A DNA stretch of 64,000 bases from Vulcanimicrobiota bacterium (lineage in GTDB: Bacteria; Vulcanimicrobiota; Xenobia; Xenobiales; JADMJV01), in contig JAEXNA010000027.1 of NCBI GenBank assembly GCA_023447635.1, positions 26,765 through 90,764 on the forward strand, in the 5' to 3' direction. A program made the translations under genes and the position numbers. Position 1 is the first letter of the stretch, and each line of letters begins with the position of its first letter. A model generated the notes under the pieces. That model searched no databases, was not told where the DNA came from, and saw only the letters and a list, made by a program, of their open reading frames with translations. Below, in pieces: positions 8,825 to 17,252 of this stretch.

Positions 8825-10888
8825 ATGCCTAGTATTCTCGACAACATGAAAGCCATCCTGGGGGGGATGTCGGTCACCTGGAAGCACTTCCAGGAAGAGC
8901 CGGTGACCTTGAACTACCCTATGGTTCGCGACGAGAACATCCCCGCGAACTCGCGCGGGATGCTGCGCATGGTAGATTTCCATTCCGAAGATTCGATCAA
9001 GAACAAGAGCGACTGGTACGACGGCGCCCGCTGGGCTCCGTGCACCACGGGCTGTCCGGCCCATACCGACGCCCGCGGCTACGTCTCGCTGGCGGGCGAG
9101 GGGAACTGGCGCGCCGGTCTTGACATGCTGCGCCGCACCTACCCGTTCGTGGCCACTCTGGGGCGCGTTTGTCCGGCCCCGTGCGAGAAAAGCTGTTCGC
9201 GCGGCTTCACCGGCCCCGAACCGATCGCTATCCGCAAGCTCAAGCGCACCTATTCCGACTGGGAAGAGTCGCTACCGATCGAGGATCAGTTCTCCTATGA
9301 AGAGTACTGCTGCAGCCAACCGCTGAACGGCAAGAAGGTAGCTATCGTGGGCGGCGGGCCCGCTGGCTATCAGAGCGCCATGCTGCTGCGCGCCTGGGGC
9401 TTCCAGTGCACGATTTTTGAAGCCCGCGATATCCCCGGCGGCTTCTTGACTCTGGGCATTCCCAAGTACCGTCTTCCCCGCGACGTGGTGAATCGCGAGA
9501 TGGAGAGGATCCACTCGCTGGACGGCATCAGCCTGGTGCTGTCCACTGAAATCGGGGTCGATGTCCCGTTCGCCGACCTGCAGCGCGATTACGACGAGGT
9601 AGTCATCGCGGCCGGCGCCTGGAAGCCGTACCACCTGGGACTGCCGGACGAGGAGAAGCCGTTTGTCTACTATGGCGAGGACTTCCTGGAAGAGCAGATC
9701 CGCGGCCGCCTGACTGAGGTGCCGTCCAAGGTGGTGGTGGTTGGAGGCGGAAACACCGGCTTCGACTGCGCTCGTACCTGTCGTCGCCTGGGCGCCGAGG
9801 TCACCATGATCTATCGCCGTACGCGCAACGAGATGCCGTCGGAGGAAGAAGAGATCGAAGACGGCGAGGAAGAGGGCGTGCACCTGGTGTGGCTGACCTC
9901 GCCCAACCGGATCGTCATCGAGGACGGCCAGTTGAAGGGTCTCGAGGTGATCAAGAACCGTCTCGGCGCCAAGGACCGCTCGGGTCGTCGCAGCCCGGTT
10001 CCGATCAAGGGCAGTGAAGAGATTTTAGAGTGCGGGATGATCATTACCGCGCTCGGCCGCATGGTCGACATCCCCTGGCTTCCGGCCGAGGTCAAGGTCG
10101 ACCGTAACGGCACGGTGCGGGTCGACGAAAAGGGCGAAACCACCTTGCCTGGCGTGTGGGCCTGCGGCGACGTGGTGCGGGTGGCGACCATCATCGAAGC
10201 GATCGGGATGGCCGATAAGGCCTGTATCGGAATCGCCAAGAAGCACGGCGTGCTGCCCGACGAACTGCCTTTCCTCTACAACTACGAGCGCAAGGACGGC
10301 GAGTATCTGGCGGTCATTCCGTTCGAGGACGGCAAGGCGCCCGGCCTTGACGCCCCGCAGGTGCAGCGCCGCAAAGGGTTGGGCGAGGTCGAAGGGCCTC
10401 CCGTGGCGGCCTTCACCGACCCGACCCCGTGGAAACGCCAGGCCAAGCAGAAGCCGTTCCGCAACATGAACCTGCAGGTGCCGATGCCCAAGATTCCGGG
10501 CGAGGTGCGTATCCAGACTTTTGACGAGCACGACCTGGGCTTCACCCTGGAGATGGCTCAACAGGAAGGGCGGCGCTGCTACGGCTGCGCGGCCGAGATG
10601 TGCGTGGGCTGCGGCGTTTGCGTCGACGCCTGCCCCGACTCTTGTATCCATCTCGAGTCGCCCAAGAACGAGGAAGAATGGGAATATCCCGCCGTCTACT
10701 CGATCGACCTGGCGCGCTGCTGCTACTGCGGTCTGTGCACCGAAGCCTGTCCCACCGACTCGCTGGTCTGGACCTCGAACTTCGAGATGAGCCTGCAGGA
10801 GAAGCAGAACTCGTTCCTGACCAAAGACCGGATGAACCTGAACCTGGTCCGCAGCGAGCGCAGCAAGAAGGAAGGCGCTCCCGCCTAG
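8825..10888 (+). CDS. GltD-type NAD(P)H flavoprotein fused to NuoI-like N-terminus and 2[4Fe-4S] ferredoxin
   Basis: 687 residues. The first 55 residues (VTWKHFQEEPVTLNYP) resemble the N-terminus of the complex I subunit NuoI. A DPD/GltD-type iron-sulfur region follows (CTTGCP at 73, CPAPCEKSC at 116-124). Next come an FAD-binding motif GGGPAG (177-182) and an NAD(P)H-binding motif VVVGGGNTGFD. The C-terminus carries a double ferredoxin: CYGCAAEMCVGCGVCVDACP, then CCYCGLCTEACP. Such proteins pass electrons between NAD(P)H and ferredoxin or a partner oxidoreductase. No large glutamate synthase subunit is in the window, so it is probably not a true GltD. AAGGAACC lies just upstream of the ATG. 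Confidence 0.87.
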   Translation: MPSILDNMKAILGGMSVTWKHFQEEPVTLNYPMVRDENIPANSRGMLRMVDFHSEDSIKNKSDWYDGARWAPCTTGCPAHTDARGYVSLAGEGNWRAGLDMLRRTYPFVATLGRVCPAPCEKSCSRGFTGPEPIAIRKLKRTYSDWEESLPIEDQFSYEEYCCSQPLNGKKVAIVGGGPAGYQSAMLLRAWGFQCTIFEARDIPGGFLTLGIPKYRLPRDVVNREMERIHSLDGISLVLSTEIGVDVPFADLQRDYDEVVIAAGAWKPYHLGLPDEEKPFVYYGEDFLEEQIRGRLTEVPSKVVVVGGGNTGFDCARTCRRLGAEVTMIYRRTRNEMPSEEEEIEDGEEEGVHLVWLTSPNRIVIEDGQLKGLEVIKNRLGAKDRSGRRSPVPIKGSEEILECGMIITALGRMVDIPWLPAEVKVDRNGTVRVDEKGETTLPGVWACGDVVRVATIIEAIGMADKACIGIAKKHGVLPDELPFLYNYERKDGEYLAVIPFEDGKAPGLDAPQVQRRKGLGEVEGPPVAAFTDPTPWKRQAKQKPFRNMNLQVPMPKIPGEVRIQTFDEHDLGFTLEMAQQEGRRCYGCAAEMCVGCGVCVDACPDSCIHLESPKNEEEWEYPAVYSIDLARCCYCGLCTEACPTDSLVWTSNFEMSLQEKQNSFLTKDRMNLNLVRSERSKKEGAPA

Positions 10889-10936
10889 GGGCCCATAGGC
10901 GGACGGGCGAGCTTTCCAGCGGCGTCGGCCGTGCAA

Positions 10937-10956
10937 AAGGTCCCACGTGGGACCTT
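10937..10956. repeat. parS-like palindrome, copy 1
   Basis: A 20-base perfect palindrome centred on CACGTG (core GTCCCACGTGGGAC) in the 96-base gap between the convergent flavoprotein and receptor kinase genes. It is the longest perfect copy of the family in the window. Confidence 0.8.
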
Positions 10957-10984
10957 CAGGCTCGTCGTCGGACGGCCGGGACCG

Positions 10985-12238
10985 CTAGGGTTTGCCCTGG
11001 CTCCAGCGCTGGCGAACTTCGTCGACGCTGGGAGGCCGTAAGGCCGGGTCGGTGTGCAGGAGGTCGGTGACCAGCGCGTTCCACTCGACCGGAACCTCGG
11101 GGCGAAGGTCGCTGGCTTGAACCTGCAGCCCGGCGTTGTGTAGCTTCAGCAGTTCGTAGCGGTTCAGCGCTGCCCAGGTGCGTCGCCCGGTCAGCAGTTC
11201 GTAGATGATCAGCCCGACCGTGTACAGGTCCGAGCGGAAGTCGAGTTTGTCCGAGCGGTTCTGCTCGGGCGAAGAGTAGATCGGTGTGCCCAGCATAGCG
11301 CCCGACACCGTGACCAGGAGCGCGTCGTCGGCCCGCGCCACGCCGAAGTCAAGGATCTTCAGAACTTCGCGCCCAGTGGCCCGGTCCAGGAACAGGTTCT
11401 CGGGCTTGAGGTCGCGGTGCAAGATCCCCTGACCGTGCGCGGCCTGCAGACCTTCGAGCATCTGCCGCACCAGACTATCGACCTCCCCCAGGGGAAGTCC
11501 GTTGGGCGCCTCGTCGAGACGGTCTTGCAAGGTCTGCCCGACCAGCATCTCCTGGGCCAGATAGGCGGGTCGCCCTTCCGACTTTTCCGCGTAAAAGTCG
11601 AAGCCTTTCACGATGTGCGGAGAGTTCAGAGTGCTGGCGATGATGCACTCGCGCTGGAACCGCTCGTCCACCGTCTTGGGGATCTTCACCGCGAAATCGC
11701 GACCGTGCTGGTCCTGCCCCTGATAGACGTGAGCCATGCCGCCTTCGCCTAACAGTTTGATAATGCTGTAGCCGGCGATCTTCTTGGGGATTCCGGTGCC
11801 GCTTTCGGCCACCCGCGCGCGATGCTCGACTTCGGCCAGGGCCTTGGCGGCGCGTCGTCGGAACAGCACGAAACCAAACAGCGCCAGCCCCGCGCCGCCT
11901 CCGATAAAGAGCGACAGGCGTCGCCAGGAGGGAACTTTCTCCATGCGTACGGTGATGTTGGAGGGGCCGGTGCAGCCCTGCTGCTCACCCGTCCAGTCGG
12001 CCCACCAGTTGCCCTTGCCGATCACTCGAATATCCACCCGCTGGCCAGGCTTGGCATCGAACACGGCGGGAACTCGTTCGCTGATCTGCTGAAACTCGTC
12101 GGACTCGCCCTGAACGCGAGCATATACGACGCCAGCGTGAGAGGCGTTGACCTGAATGGGATACGTCTGCGCGTGGGCCGGCGACAGGGCCAACCCCGCT
12201 ACCAGTGAGATAAGGCAACGACGGATCATTGAAGGCAT
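10985..12238 (-). CDS. Membrane receptor-like Ser/Thr protein kinase with extracytoplasmic N-terminus
   Basis: 417 residues. A signal peptide (1-23, ending AHAQ) leads into a small extracytoplasmic domain (24-105), one membrane segment (about 108-126, then an RRRAAK stop-transfer) and a cytoplasmic Hanks-type kinase domain (about 157-410). The kinase has GEGGMAHVY (glycine loop), Lys185, HRDLKPEN (274-281) and DFG (297-299), so it should be active. This order is the reverse of the usual PknB layout, where the kinase precedes the membrane segment. The secreted protein at 12297-12785 lies just upstream on the same strand. The multi-FHA protein is a candidate substrate reader. Confidence 0.9.
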   Translation of the reverse strand: MPSMIRRCLISLVAGLALSPAHAQTYPIQVNASHAGVVYARVQGESDEFQQISERVPAVFDAKPGQRVDIRVIGKGNWWADWTGEQQGCTGPSNITVRMEKVPSWRRLSLFIGGGAGLALFGFVLFRRRAAKALAEVEHRARVAESGTGIPKKIAGYSIIKLLGEGGMAHVYQGQDQHGRDFAVKIPKTVDERFQRECIIASTLNSPHIVKGFDFYAEKSEGRPAYLAQEMLVGQTLQDRLDEAPNGLPLGEVDSLVRQMLEGLQAAHGQGILHRDLKPENLFLDRATGREVLKILDFGVARADDALLVTVSGAMLGTPIYSSPEQNRSDKLDFRSDLYTVGLIIYELLTGRRTWAALNRYELLKLHNAGLQVQASDLRPEVPVEWNALVTDLLHTDPALRPPSVDEVRQRWSQGKP

Positions 12239-12296
12239 ACGGTTCGACGGCCCACGGCCCTGAGGCCTGCCGCTGACAGCCCGAATCTCGAGCGAA

Positions 12297-12785
12297 CTAC
12301 CTGGCCTGCCAGACGTCGACTTGAACGATCATGCCCGCTTTGACCCGGAAACCCAACCCCTTCGAAGAGTAGGCGTAGTAGGTCTCGCGGGGCTGGCTCT
12401 TGGCCACCTTCAGGTCGCGGGCGACGTAGTTGCGCCCCAGCGTGGGCTCGACCACAGTCCAAGCCACGCCCACGCCAGCGCCCGAGAACGGGGTCCATTT
12501 GACGGGACCGCCCTTGGTCTTGACGGTGGGCTTGTTCAGCGTGATCATGACGGCCTTGTTCGAGGCGTACTGGACCAGCACCTCATCCCCGCCGTAGCGA
12601 ACGTACGCTGGGTTTTGCGGCGACCCGATGTACTCGGTCGGCGTCAACTGAGTGGCGATCTGAGCCGGGCTAGCGTTGAGCGTCAGAGGTCCAACACCCT
12701 TTCCAGGATCCACCGTCCAGCCCTGGGCCAGTGCCGCCGTGGCCAACATAGTCACGGAGAGCAGCAGCGTCTTTACCCGATTCAT
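12297..12785 (-). CDS. Secreted protein of unknown function
   Basis: 162 residues with a clear signal peptide (MNRVKTLLLSVTMLATAALAQ). The mature part starts GWTVDPGKGVGPLTLNASPAQI, a pattern found in small exported bacterial proteins that begin with a GxGxGPL segment. I do not recognise an enzyme family. It precedes the receptor kinase gene (58-base gap, same strand), so the two may be co-transcribed, and the protein could be a ligand or partner of the kinase's outer domain. That link is inference from position only. Confidence 0.7.
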   Translation of the reverse strand: MNRVKTLLLSVTMLATAALAQGWTVDPGKGVGPLTLNASPAQIATQLTPTEYIGSPQNPAYVRYGGDEVLVQYASNKAVMITLNKPTVKTKGGPVKWTPFSGAGVGVAWTVVEPTLGRNYVARDLKVAKSQPRETYYAYSSKGLGFRVKAGMIVQVDVWQAR

Positions 12786-12959
12786 CCAAGGACCTCCACT
12801 CGCCCCGGGGGCGAAACGTATTGGAGGCTTAACCTACCCGAACAGCCAGGGTTTCTCCTCCAGTCGTTCCTCTGCCCCATCAAGGCCGCCGAAGGTGATG
12901 GCCCAAAGCGGCAAGAAGGCCAGCCTCAAATCCGACCCGAACCGTTGAAGGAGCCCCTC

Positions 12960-13529
12960 ATGAAGCCAAGCCAGCACCCGCCCGACCCGATCTGGTCGTT
13001 TTCTGCGGTGGGCAAAGACCGCCCCGGCATCGTGGCCGCGCTGGCTAACGTGTTCTATCAACAGGGCTGCAATCTGCTGGACTCGAGCATGACCATCCTG
13101 GCCGACCAGTTCGCCGTCGTCATGCTTCTGGAAACCAGCCCGGCGACGAACCCCGAAGAGTTGCGCGGGGCGCTCGACAGCCTGGGTCAGGAGTGGGGCC
13201 TACAGGTCGCCGCCGGCCCGGTCGAGCATTCGCACCAGCCGGGCGAGGGGCAGGCCACGGGAGAGCCTCAACTGGTGTCCGTGTACGGGGCTGACCAGAC
13301 GGGCATCACCTGGAAAGTCTCTGAGCTGATCGCGCGCCATCGTTGGAACGTGACCGACCTGTCCACCAAGCAGATCGCGGGCTCCGCCCCGGTCTACATC
13401 CTGCTCCTCGAAATCGTGCCGACGCAGGGCAGCGCGCCTTTGGCCGACCTGAAATCGGACCTTCAGAAGCTGGGCAGCGAGTTGGGATGCTCGGTCACCC
13501 TCAAGGATGTCGAGAGCGCGAACCTGTAA
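12960..13529 (+). CDS. Tandem ACT-domain protein (GcvR-like)
   Basis: 189 residues. GAAGGAG is well spaced before this ATG, although the frame is open far upstream. Two ACT domains (about 10-90 and 100-188) contain the signatures GKDRPGIVAALANVFYQQGCNLLDSSM and YGADQTGITWKVSELIA, typical of the GcvR family of amino-acid-responsive regulators. GcvR represses glycine cleavage by binding GcvA; no GcvA is nearby, so the target here is unknown. The deformylase gene follows after 2 bases, which implies co-transcription. Confidence 0.85.
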   Translation: MKPSQHPPDPIWSFSAVGKDRPGIVAALANVFYQQGCNLLDSSMTILADQFAVVMLLETSPATNPEELRGALDSLGQEWGLQVAAGPVEHSHQPGEGQATGEPQLVSVYGADQTGITWKVSELIARHRWNVTDLSTKQIAGSAPVYILLLEIVPTQGSAPLADLKSDLQKLGSELGCSVTLKDVESANL

Positions 13530-13531
13530 CC

Positions 13532-14056
13532 ATGGCGGTCCGTGACATCGTACTGTTTCCCCACCCTGTCCTGAAGGCGGTCTGCGACCCGGTCGTCCCC
13601 GGCGACCCGGAACTGCCCGGGCTGGTTCAGGACCTGATCGACACCGTGGCGGCCAGCCCCGGCGTCGGCGTTGCCGCGCCCCAGATCGGGGTGGCTAAGC
13701 GGGTCATCGTGGTCGACGTCAGTCCCAAGCCGGGCAACGGCCTGATCGTGCTGATCAATCCCGAGGTGGTCAGCGGCAGCAACCCCAAAACCGGCCGAGA
13801 GGGTTGCCTCTCGGTCCCCGACTTCACGGCCAACGTTCGGCGCCCTCAGGAGATCGTGATTCGCGGAACCGATCCGCAGGGGCGAGCCGTGGTCTTGCAC
13901 AGCGAGGGGCTCGAAGCGGTTTGTCTGCAACACGAGGTCGACCACCTGGACGGAATCCTGTTCCTGGACCGGGTGGCCAGCCTGAAGAAAGACGTCTTTC
14001 GACGTAAGGGTTTCGAGCCGCGCTTCGAAGCTCAAGATTATCCCACAATCAGTTGA
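13532..14056 (+). CDS. def: Peptide deformylase
   Basis: 174 residues, removes the formyl group from new N-terminal formylmethionine. All three family motifs are present: GVGVAAPQIG (motif 1), EGCLS (motif 2, whose Cys binds the metal) and QHEVDHLDG (motif 3, HExxH metal site). The start at 13532 lies 2 bases after the ACT-protein stop, and a membrane protein gene follows after 10 bases. Confidence 0.96.
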   Translation: MAVRDIVLFPHPVLKAVCDPVVPGDPELPGLVQDLIDTVAASPGVGVAAPQIGVAKRVIVVDVSPKPGNGLIVLINPEVVSGSNPKTGREGCLSVPDFTANVRRPQEIVIRGTDPQGRAVVLHSEGLEAVCLQHEVDHLDGILFLDRVASLKKDVFRRKGFEPRFEAQDYPTIS

Positions 14057-14066
14057 GGAGCCGGCG

Positions 14067-14771
14067 ATGAAGAAAGTCTATACCCTGGGCCTGGCGGTCC
14101 TGATTCTCGAGTTCTGGGCCTATACGGTGTTCCGTGGTCATCCGCTGGTCCGTCCCGAATGGTTCGGAACCCTACTCCTGATCATCCAGCTTCTGATGTC
14201 GGTGGGAGGGATCTACGCGGCCCGCTGGCTGCTGCGACGCTCGCCTATCGCCTGGTTAGAGGGCCCGCAGCGCGACTGGACCAAGCTCTGGCTCTGGTGC
14301 GGCCCGTTGGGAGGACTGCTCCTGGTGGTGGCCTGTTTGTTGGGCAAAGTCGCCGTCGCGGCCAGCGGCACGCTGCTTCCGGGACTGGTCATCGCCGCCC
14401 ACATCGCCGCGGGCGCGGTGGTCTGGACCGTAGCTTTACCCTGGGCCGTGTCAGATCTGCTCTCGGACGAAACGACCGGGTTCCGCGAACGACTGCTGAT
14501 GCAGTTGGGGATCGCGGCTCACGTGATCGGATTTGCGGTCTACCTGGGTTTCTTCCCCGGGCGTGACGTTTCGCCGCTGAGCCTGGTCGGCGCGGTGTTC
14601 GTTTTCGGCTTCAACCTCTACTATATCATGCTGGTAGCGGTTTCTTGGTCATTCCTGTTTCGCTTCTGGAGGCCCGCAGCCATCGACCCGCTGGAGATCG
14701 AAGCCAACTTCGATCTCCCCGAGCAGGTGAGCGAACTCGATAGCCCCGGCGCCTTGGACGGGGAAGCGTAG
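14067..14771 (+). CDS. Multi-pass membrane protein of unknown function
   Basis: 234 residues with about six predicted membrane segments (first at 5-22, then near 35-55, 75-97, 102-125, 145-165 and 175-200) and a hydrophilic acidic tail. GGAG precedes the ATG. I do not recognise the family. It is the last gene of the ACT-def-membrane run and ends just before the convergent nadC. Confidence 0.75.
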   Translation: MKKVYTLGLAVLILEFWAYTVFRGHPLVRPEWFGTLLLIIQLLMSVGGIYAARWLLRRSPIAWLEGPQRDWTKLWLWCGPLGGLLLVVACLLGKVAVAASGTLLPGLVIAAHIAAGAVVWTVALPWAVSDLLSDETTGFRERLLMQLGIAAHVIGFAVYLGFFPGRDVSPLSLVGAVFVFGFNLYYIMLVAVSWSFLFRFWRPAAIDPLEIEANFDLPEQVSELDSPGALDGEA

Positions 14772-14814
14772 CCCTCTCGACTCGACGCCTCGCCTCCTCG
14801 ACCCTCTGCGGGCC

Positions 14815-15699
14815 CTAGCCAGGGAAAAAGTCCAGACCGATGTCCACCGGAATCACCGTATGGGTCAGCGCTCCCATCGAGATAAAGTCGACTCCCGTTC
14901 CGGCGATGGTGCGCAAGTTGTCGCCGCGAATCCCGCCCGAAGCCTCGGTCAGGATCGTGCGAGGGTGAGAACGCACCAGGGCCACCGCCTCGCGCAGCGT
15001 GTCCAAATCCATGTTGTCGAGCAAGATCACGTTGGCGCCCACCATTCGAGGGTTGTCGGCCATCAGGTCGCGATCGGCCCGCAGCACTTCGCGAACCTGA
15101 TCGATGGTATCGCATTCGATCTCGACCACCAACATGTGCCCGGCGGTGTCGCGGGCTCGGCGCAGGACAGCGTCGATCCCGCCGCCGATGACCAGGTGGT
15201 TATCCTTGATCATGATGGCGTCGTTCAGCCCGTAGCGATGGCGGGAACCGCCGCCCACGGTGACCGCGTACTTATCGAAGAAGCGCAAGCCCGGCAGGGT
15301 CTTTCGCGTGGGAAGCAGGCGGGTGTTGGTGCCTTCGAGTTGACGTACCAGATTGCGCGTCTGGGTGGCGATACCGAAGAGCCGGGAGAGCAGATTCAGG
15401 GCCGTCCGTTCGCCCGCCAGCAGCGCCGCCGTGGGCCCGGTTAGCAGCAGCAGGCTGGCACCCGCTTCAAAATCGGCCCCCTCCTCCATCTGCCGCTCGA
15501 CCACACAGCGGGTGTCGAGTTCCTGGAAAAGCGCCTTGACGAAGCAAAGTCCGGCCACCGTGCCAGCTTCGCGAGCCACGAAAGCGGCGGCGGCGGTATG
15601 GCCGTCGAGCCCCAGCACCTTGCCCGAAACGTCGCCTTCGACTCCCAGGTCTTCCTTCAAAAAGTGACGCAGCGCGTCGCGGTATAAAAGTTCAAACAT
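14815..15699 (-). CDS. nadC: Nicotinate-nucleotide pyrophosphorylase (carboxylating)
   Basis: 294 residues, the usual NadC length. It converts quinolinate and PRPP to nicotinate mononucleotide, the third step of de novo NAD synthesis. Visible motifs: EGDVSGKVLG near the N-terminus, ERTALNLLSRLFGIATQTR, the PRPP/quinolinate-binding TRKTLPGLRFFDKYAVTVGG, HRYGLNDAIMIKDNH, and ASGGIRGDN near the end. It is the last gene of the nadA-nadB-nadC operon, 51 bases after nadB. Confidence 0.97.
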   Translation of the reverse strand: MFELLYRDALRHFLKEDLGVEGDVSGKVLGLDGHTAAAAFVAREAGTVAGLCFVKALFQELDTRCVVERQMEEGADFEAGASLLLLTGPTAALLAGERTALNLLSRLFGIATQTRNLVRQLEGTNTRLLPTRKTLPGLRFFDKYAVTVGGGSRHRYGLNDAIMIKDNHLVIGGGIDAVLRRARDTAGHMLVVEIECDTIDQVREVLRADRDLMADNPRMVGANVILLDNMDLDTLREAVALVRSHPRTILTEASGGIRGDNLRTIAGTGVDFISMGALTHTVIPVDIGLDFFPG

Positions 15700-15750
15700 A
15701 TCGTCTCCTAGAGGTCCTCTCGACCCCTCCTCATGTCTTGCTTTGAGAGC

Positions 15751-17163
15751 CTATACTACCTGAGCCAGACGCTCTTCGTCGCTCCGAAAATGAGCGCCCA
15801 GGCTGTCCCGTCGCTGCAAGGCCGCCTGGGCCACCAGCTGGGCCAGACGCACTTCGCCGACCGGCGCCTGCTCCTGCAGCCAGCCCAGGAAACACTGTAT
15901 CTCGGAGGCCGTACGGACCACTCCGCAGGCGCCCTCGAAACGCTCTCGCAGTTCACCCAACAGGTTGGGAGCAGCCCAGGACAGCGGGGCCGGGGCAGAG
16001 CGCTCCAAGGAACCCGTCAGACGGACGCTGCCGCCCGCGTGGCGGCCGGCGCGGTGTCCGAACACCAGCCCCTCCAACAGGGAGTTCGAAGCCAGCCGGT
16101 TGGCCCCGTGCACTCCCACCGAAGCCACTTCACCACAGGCGTAAAGTCCTGGGACACTGGTAGCGCCGTTCAGGTCGCTCACCACGCCGCCTATGGTGTA
16201 GTGAGCGGCTGGACGTACGGGGAGCCAGCCGGGATGCTGCGGAAACCGTTCGAGGTGCCCGAAGGCGCCGGGGAACCGTTCGGCCAGTCGGTCGACCGGG
16301 GTGAGGTCCAGATACACCTGGCCCGTCCGTCGCTGTTCGGCGATGGCTCGGGCCACTTCGTCGCGACCGCGAAGCTCGTCGAAAAACCGCTCCCCGCGAT
16401 GATCGCGCAGCAGCGCTCCGGCGCCGCGTAGCGCCTCGGTCAGCAGCGGCAGCGGCCCCTCCCCCACCGACTCATCGGCCAGCGCGGTCGGATGGAACTG
16501 GACGAACTCGAGGTCGGCCACCGCCGCGCCGGCGTCGACCGCCAGCACGATGCCGTCGCCACGCACCTCTCGGCCGGTGGTCGTGGCGGAGTAAAGTCCG
16601 GCAAACCCTCCGCTGGCCAGCACCACCCGCGGACTGGCCAGCACCGTGCCGCTCTCCAGCAGAACCCCCTCGACCCCCTGGGGCCCGGTCAGCAGACGGT
16701 TGGCCCGCTGCTGGAGGAAAACTGTGCGAGGACGCTGTTCGGCTCGAGCCCAAAGATGGGCCGTCATGGCACGACCGGTGCGGTCCTGCTGATGAATCAC
16801 CCGGGGCCGGGTGTGAGCCGCCTCCAACCCCATGATGGGGTCTCCCATCTCGTCCCGATCGCACTCCATCCCGGCCGTCAGAAGCTCCAAAACCCGCTCC
16901 GGCCCTTCCTCGGTGAGCACCCTCACGGCCTCGCCGTCGGCCAGGAAGCGGGAAGCCCGCAGGGTATCTTCGGCGTGCTCGCGAGGAGAGTCGTCCCGGT
17001 GCAGCGCCACCGCCACTCCCCCCTGGGCTCTCCAGGAAGATCCGGTGGTGAGGGGAGTTCCGGGGCTGAGCACAGCCACCCGGAAGGCAGGTGGAGCCCC
17101 CAGCAGAGCGGACAGGCCGGCCACGCCGCTGCCCACGATGATCAGGTCGTAAAAGTCTCTCAT
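15751..17163 (-). CDS. nadB: L-aspartate oxidase
   Basis: 470 residues. It oxidises L-aspartate to iminoaspartate, the substrate of NadA. The FAD-binding VGSGVAGLSA starts at about residue 10. The TTGSSWRAQGGVA loop, the fumarate-reductase-type segment DLEFVQFHPTAL and the C-terminal HGANRLASNSLLEGLVFG are all conserved. It is the middle gene of the nad operon. The 89 bases between nadA and nadB hold two parS-like palindromes, which is unusual inside an operon. Confidence 0.96.
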   Translation of the reverse strand: MRDFYDLIIVGSGVAGLSALLGAPPAFRVAVLSPGTPLTTGSSWRAQGGVAVALHRDDSPREHAEDTLRASRFLADGEAVRVLTEEGPERVLELLTAGMECDRDEMGDPIMGLEAAHTRPRVIHQQDRTGRAMTAHLWARAEQRPRTVFLQQRANRLLTGPQGVEGVLLESGTVLASPRVVLASGGFAGLYSATTTGREVRGDGIVLAVDAGAAVADLEFVQFHPTALADESVGEGPLPLLTEALRGAGALLRDHRGERFFDELRGRDEVARAIAEQRRTGQVYLDLTPVDRLAERFPGAFGHLERFPQHPGWLPVRPAAHYTIGGVVSDLNGATSVPGLYACGEVASVGVHGANRLASNSLLEGLVFGHRAGRHAGGSVRLTGSLERSAPAPLSWAAPNLLGELRERFEGACGVVRTASEIQCFLGWLQEQAPVGEVRLAQLVAQAALQRRDSLGAHFRSDEERLAQVV

Positions 17164-17188
17164 GGCTTGTTACCTCCTCGAGGTGTTC

Positions 17189-17202
17189 GTCCCACGTGGG
17201 AC
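17189..17202. repeat. parS-like palindrome, copy 2
   Basis: A 14-base perfect palindrome GTCCCACGTGGGAC between nadA and nadB, 35 bases centre-to-centre from copy 3. No T-run follows on either strand. Confidence 0.78.
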
Positions 17203-17222
17203 CGTCGTGGTCTTGGAAGAGA

Positions 17223-17240
17223 TGGTCCCACGTGGGACCA
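17223..17240. repeat. parS-like palindrome, copy 3
   Basis: An 18-base perfect palindrome (TGGTCCCACGTGGGACCA) between nadA and nadB, paired with copy 2 just downstream of the nadA stop. Confidence 0.78.
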
Positions 17241-17252
17241 GGTCTGGGGTCT

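Noticed and set aside
10937..10956. Palindromes as Rho-independent terminators
   Set aside because: Only copies 6 and 7 have a nearby A or T run, several have none, and two lie within genes, so terminator is not the shared role.
12321..12959. Long open frame before the ACT-domain gene (would add 213 residues)
   Set aside because: It runs antisense to the secreted-protein gene and shows no protein-like pattern; a strong ribosome-binding site precedes the ATG at 12960.
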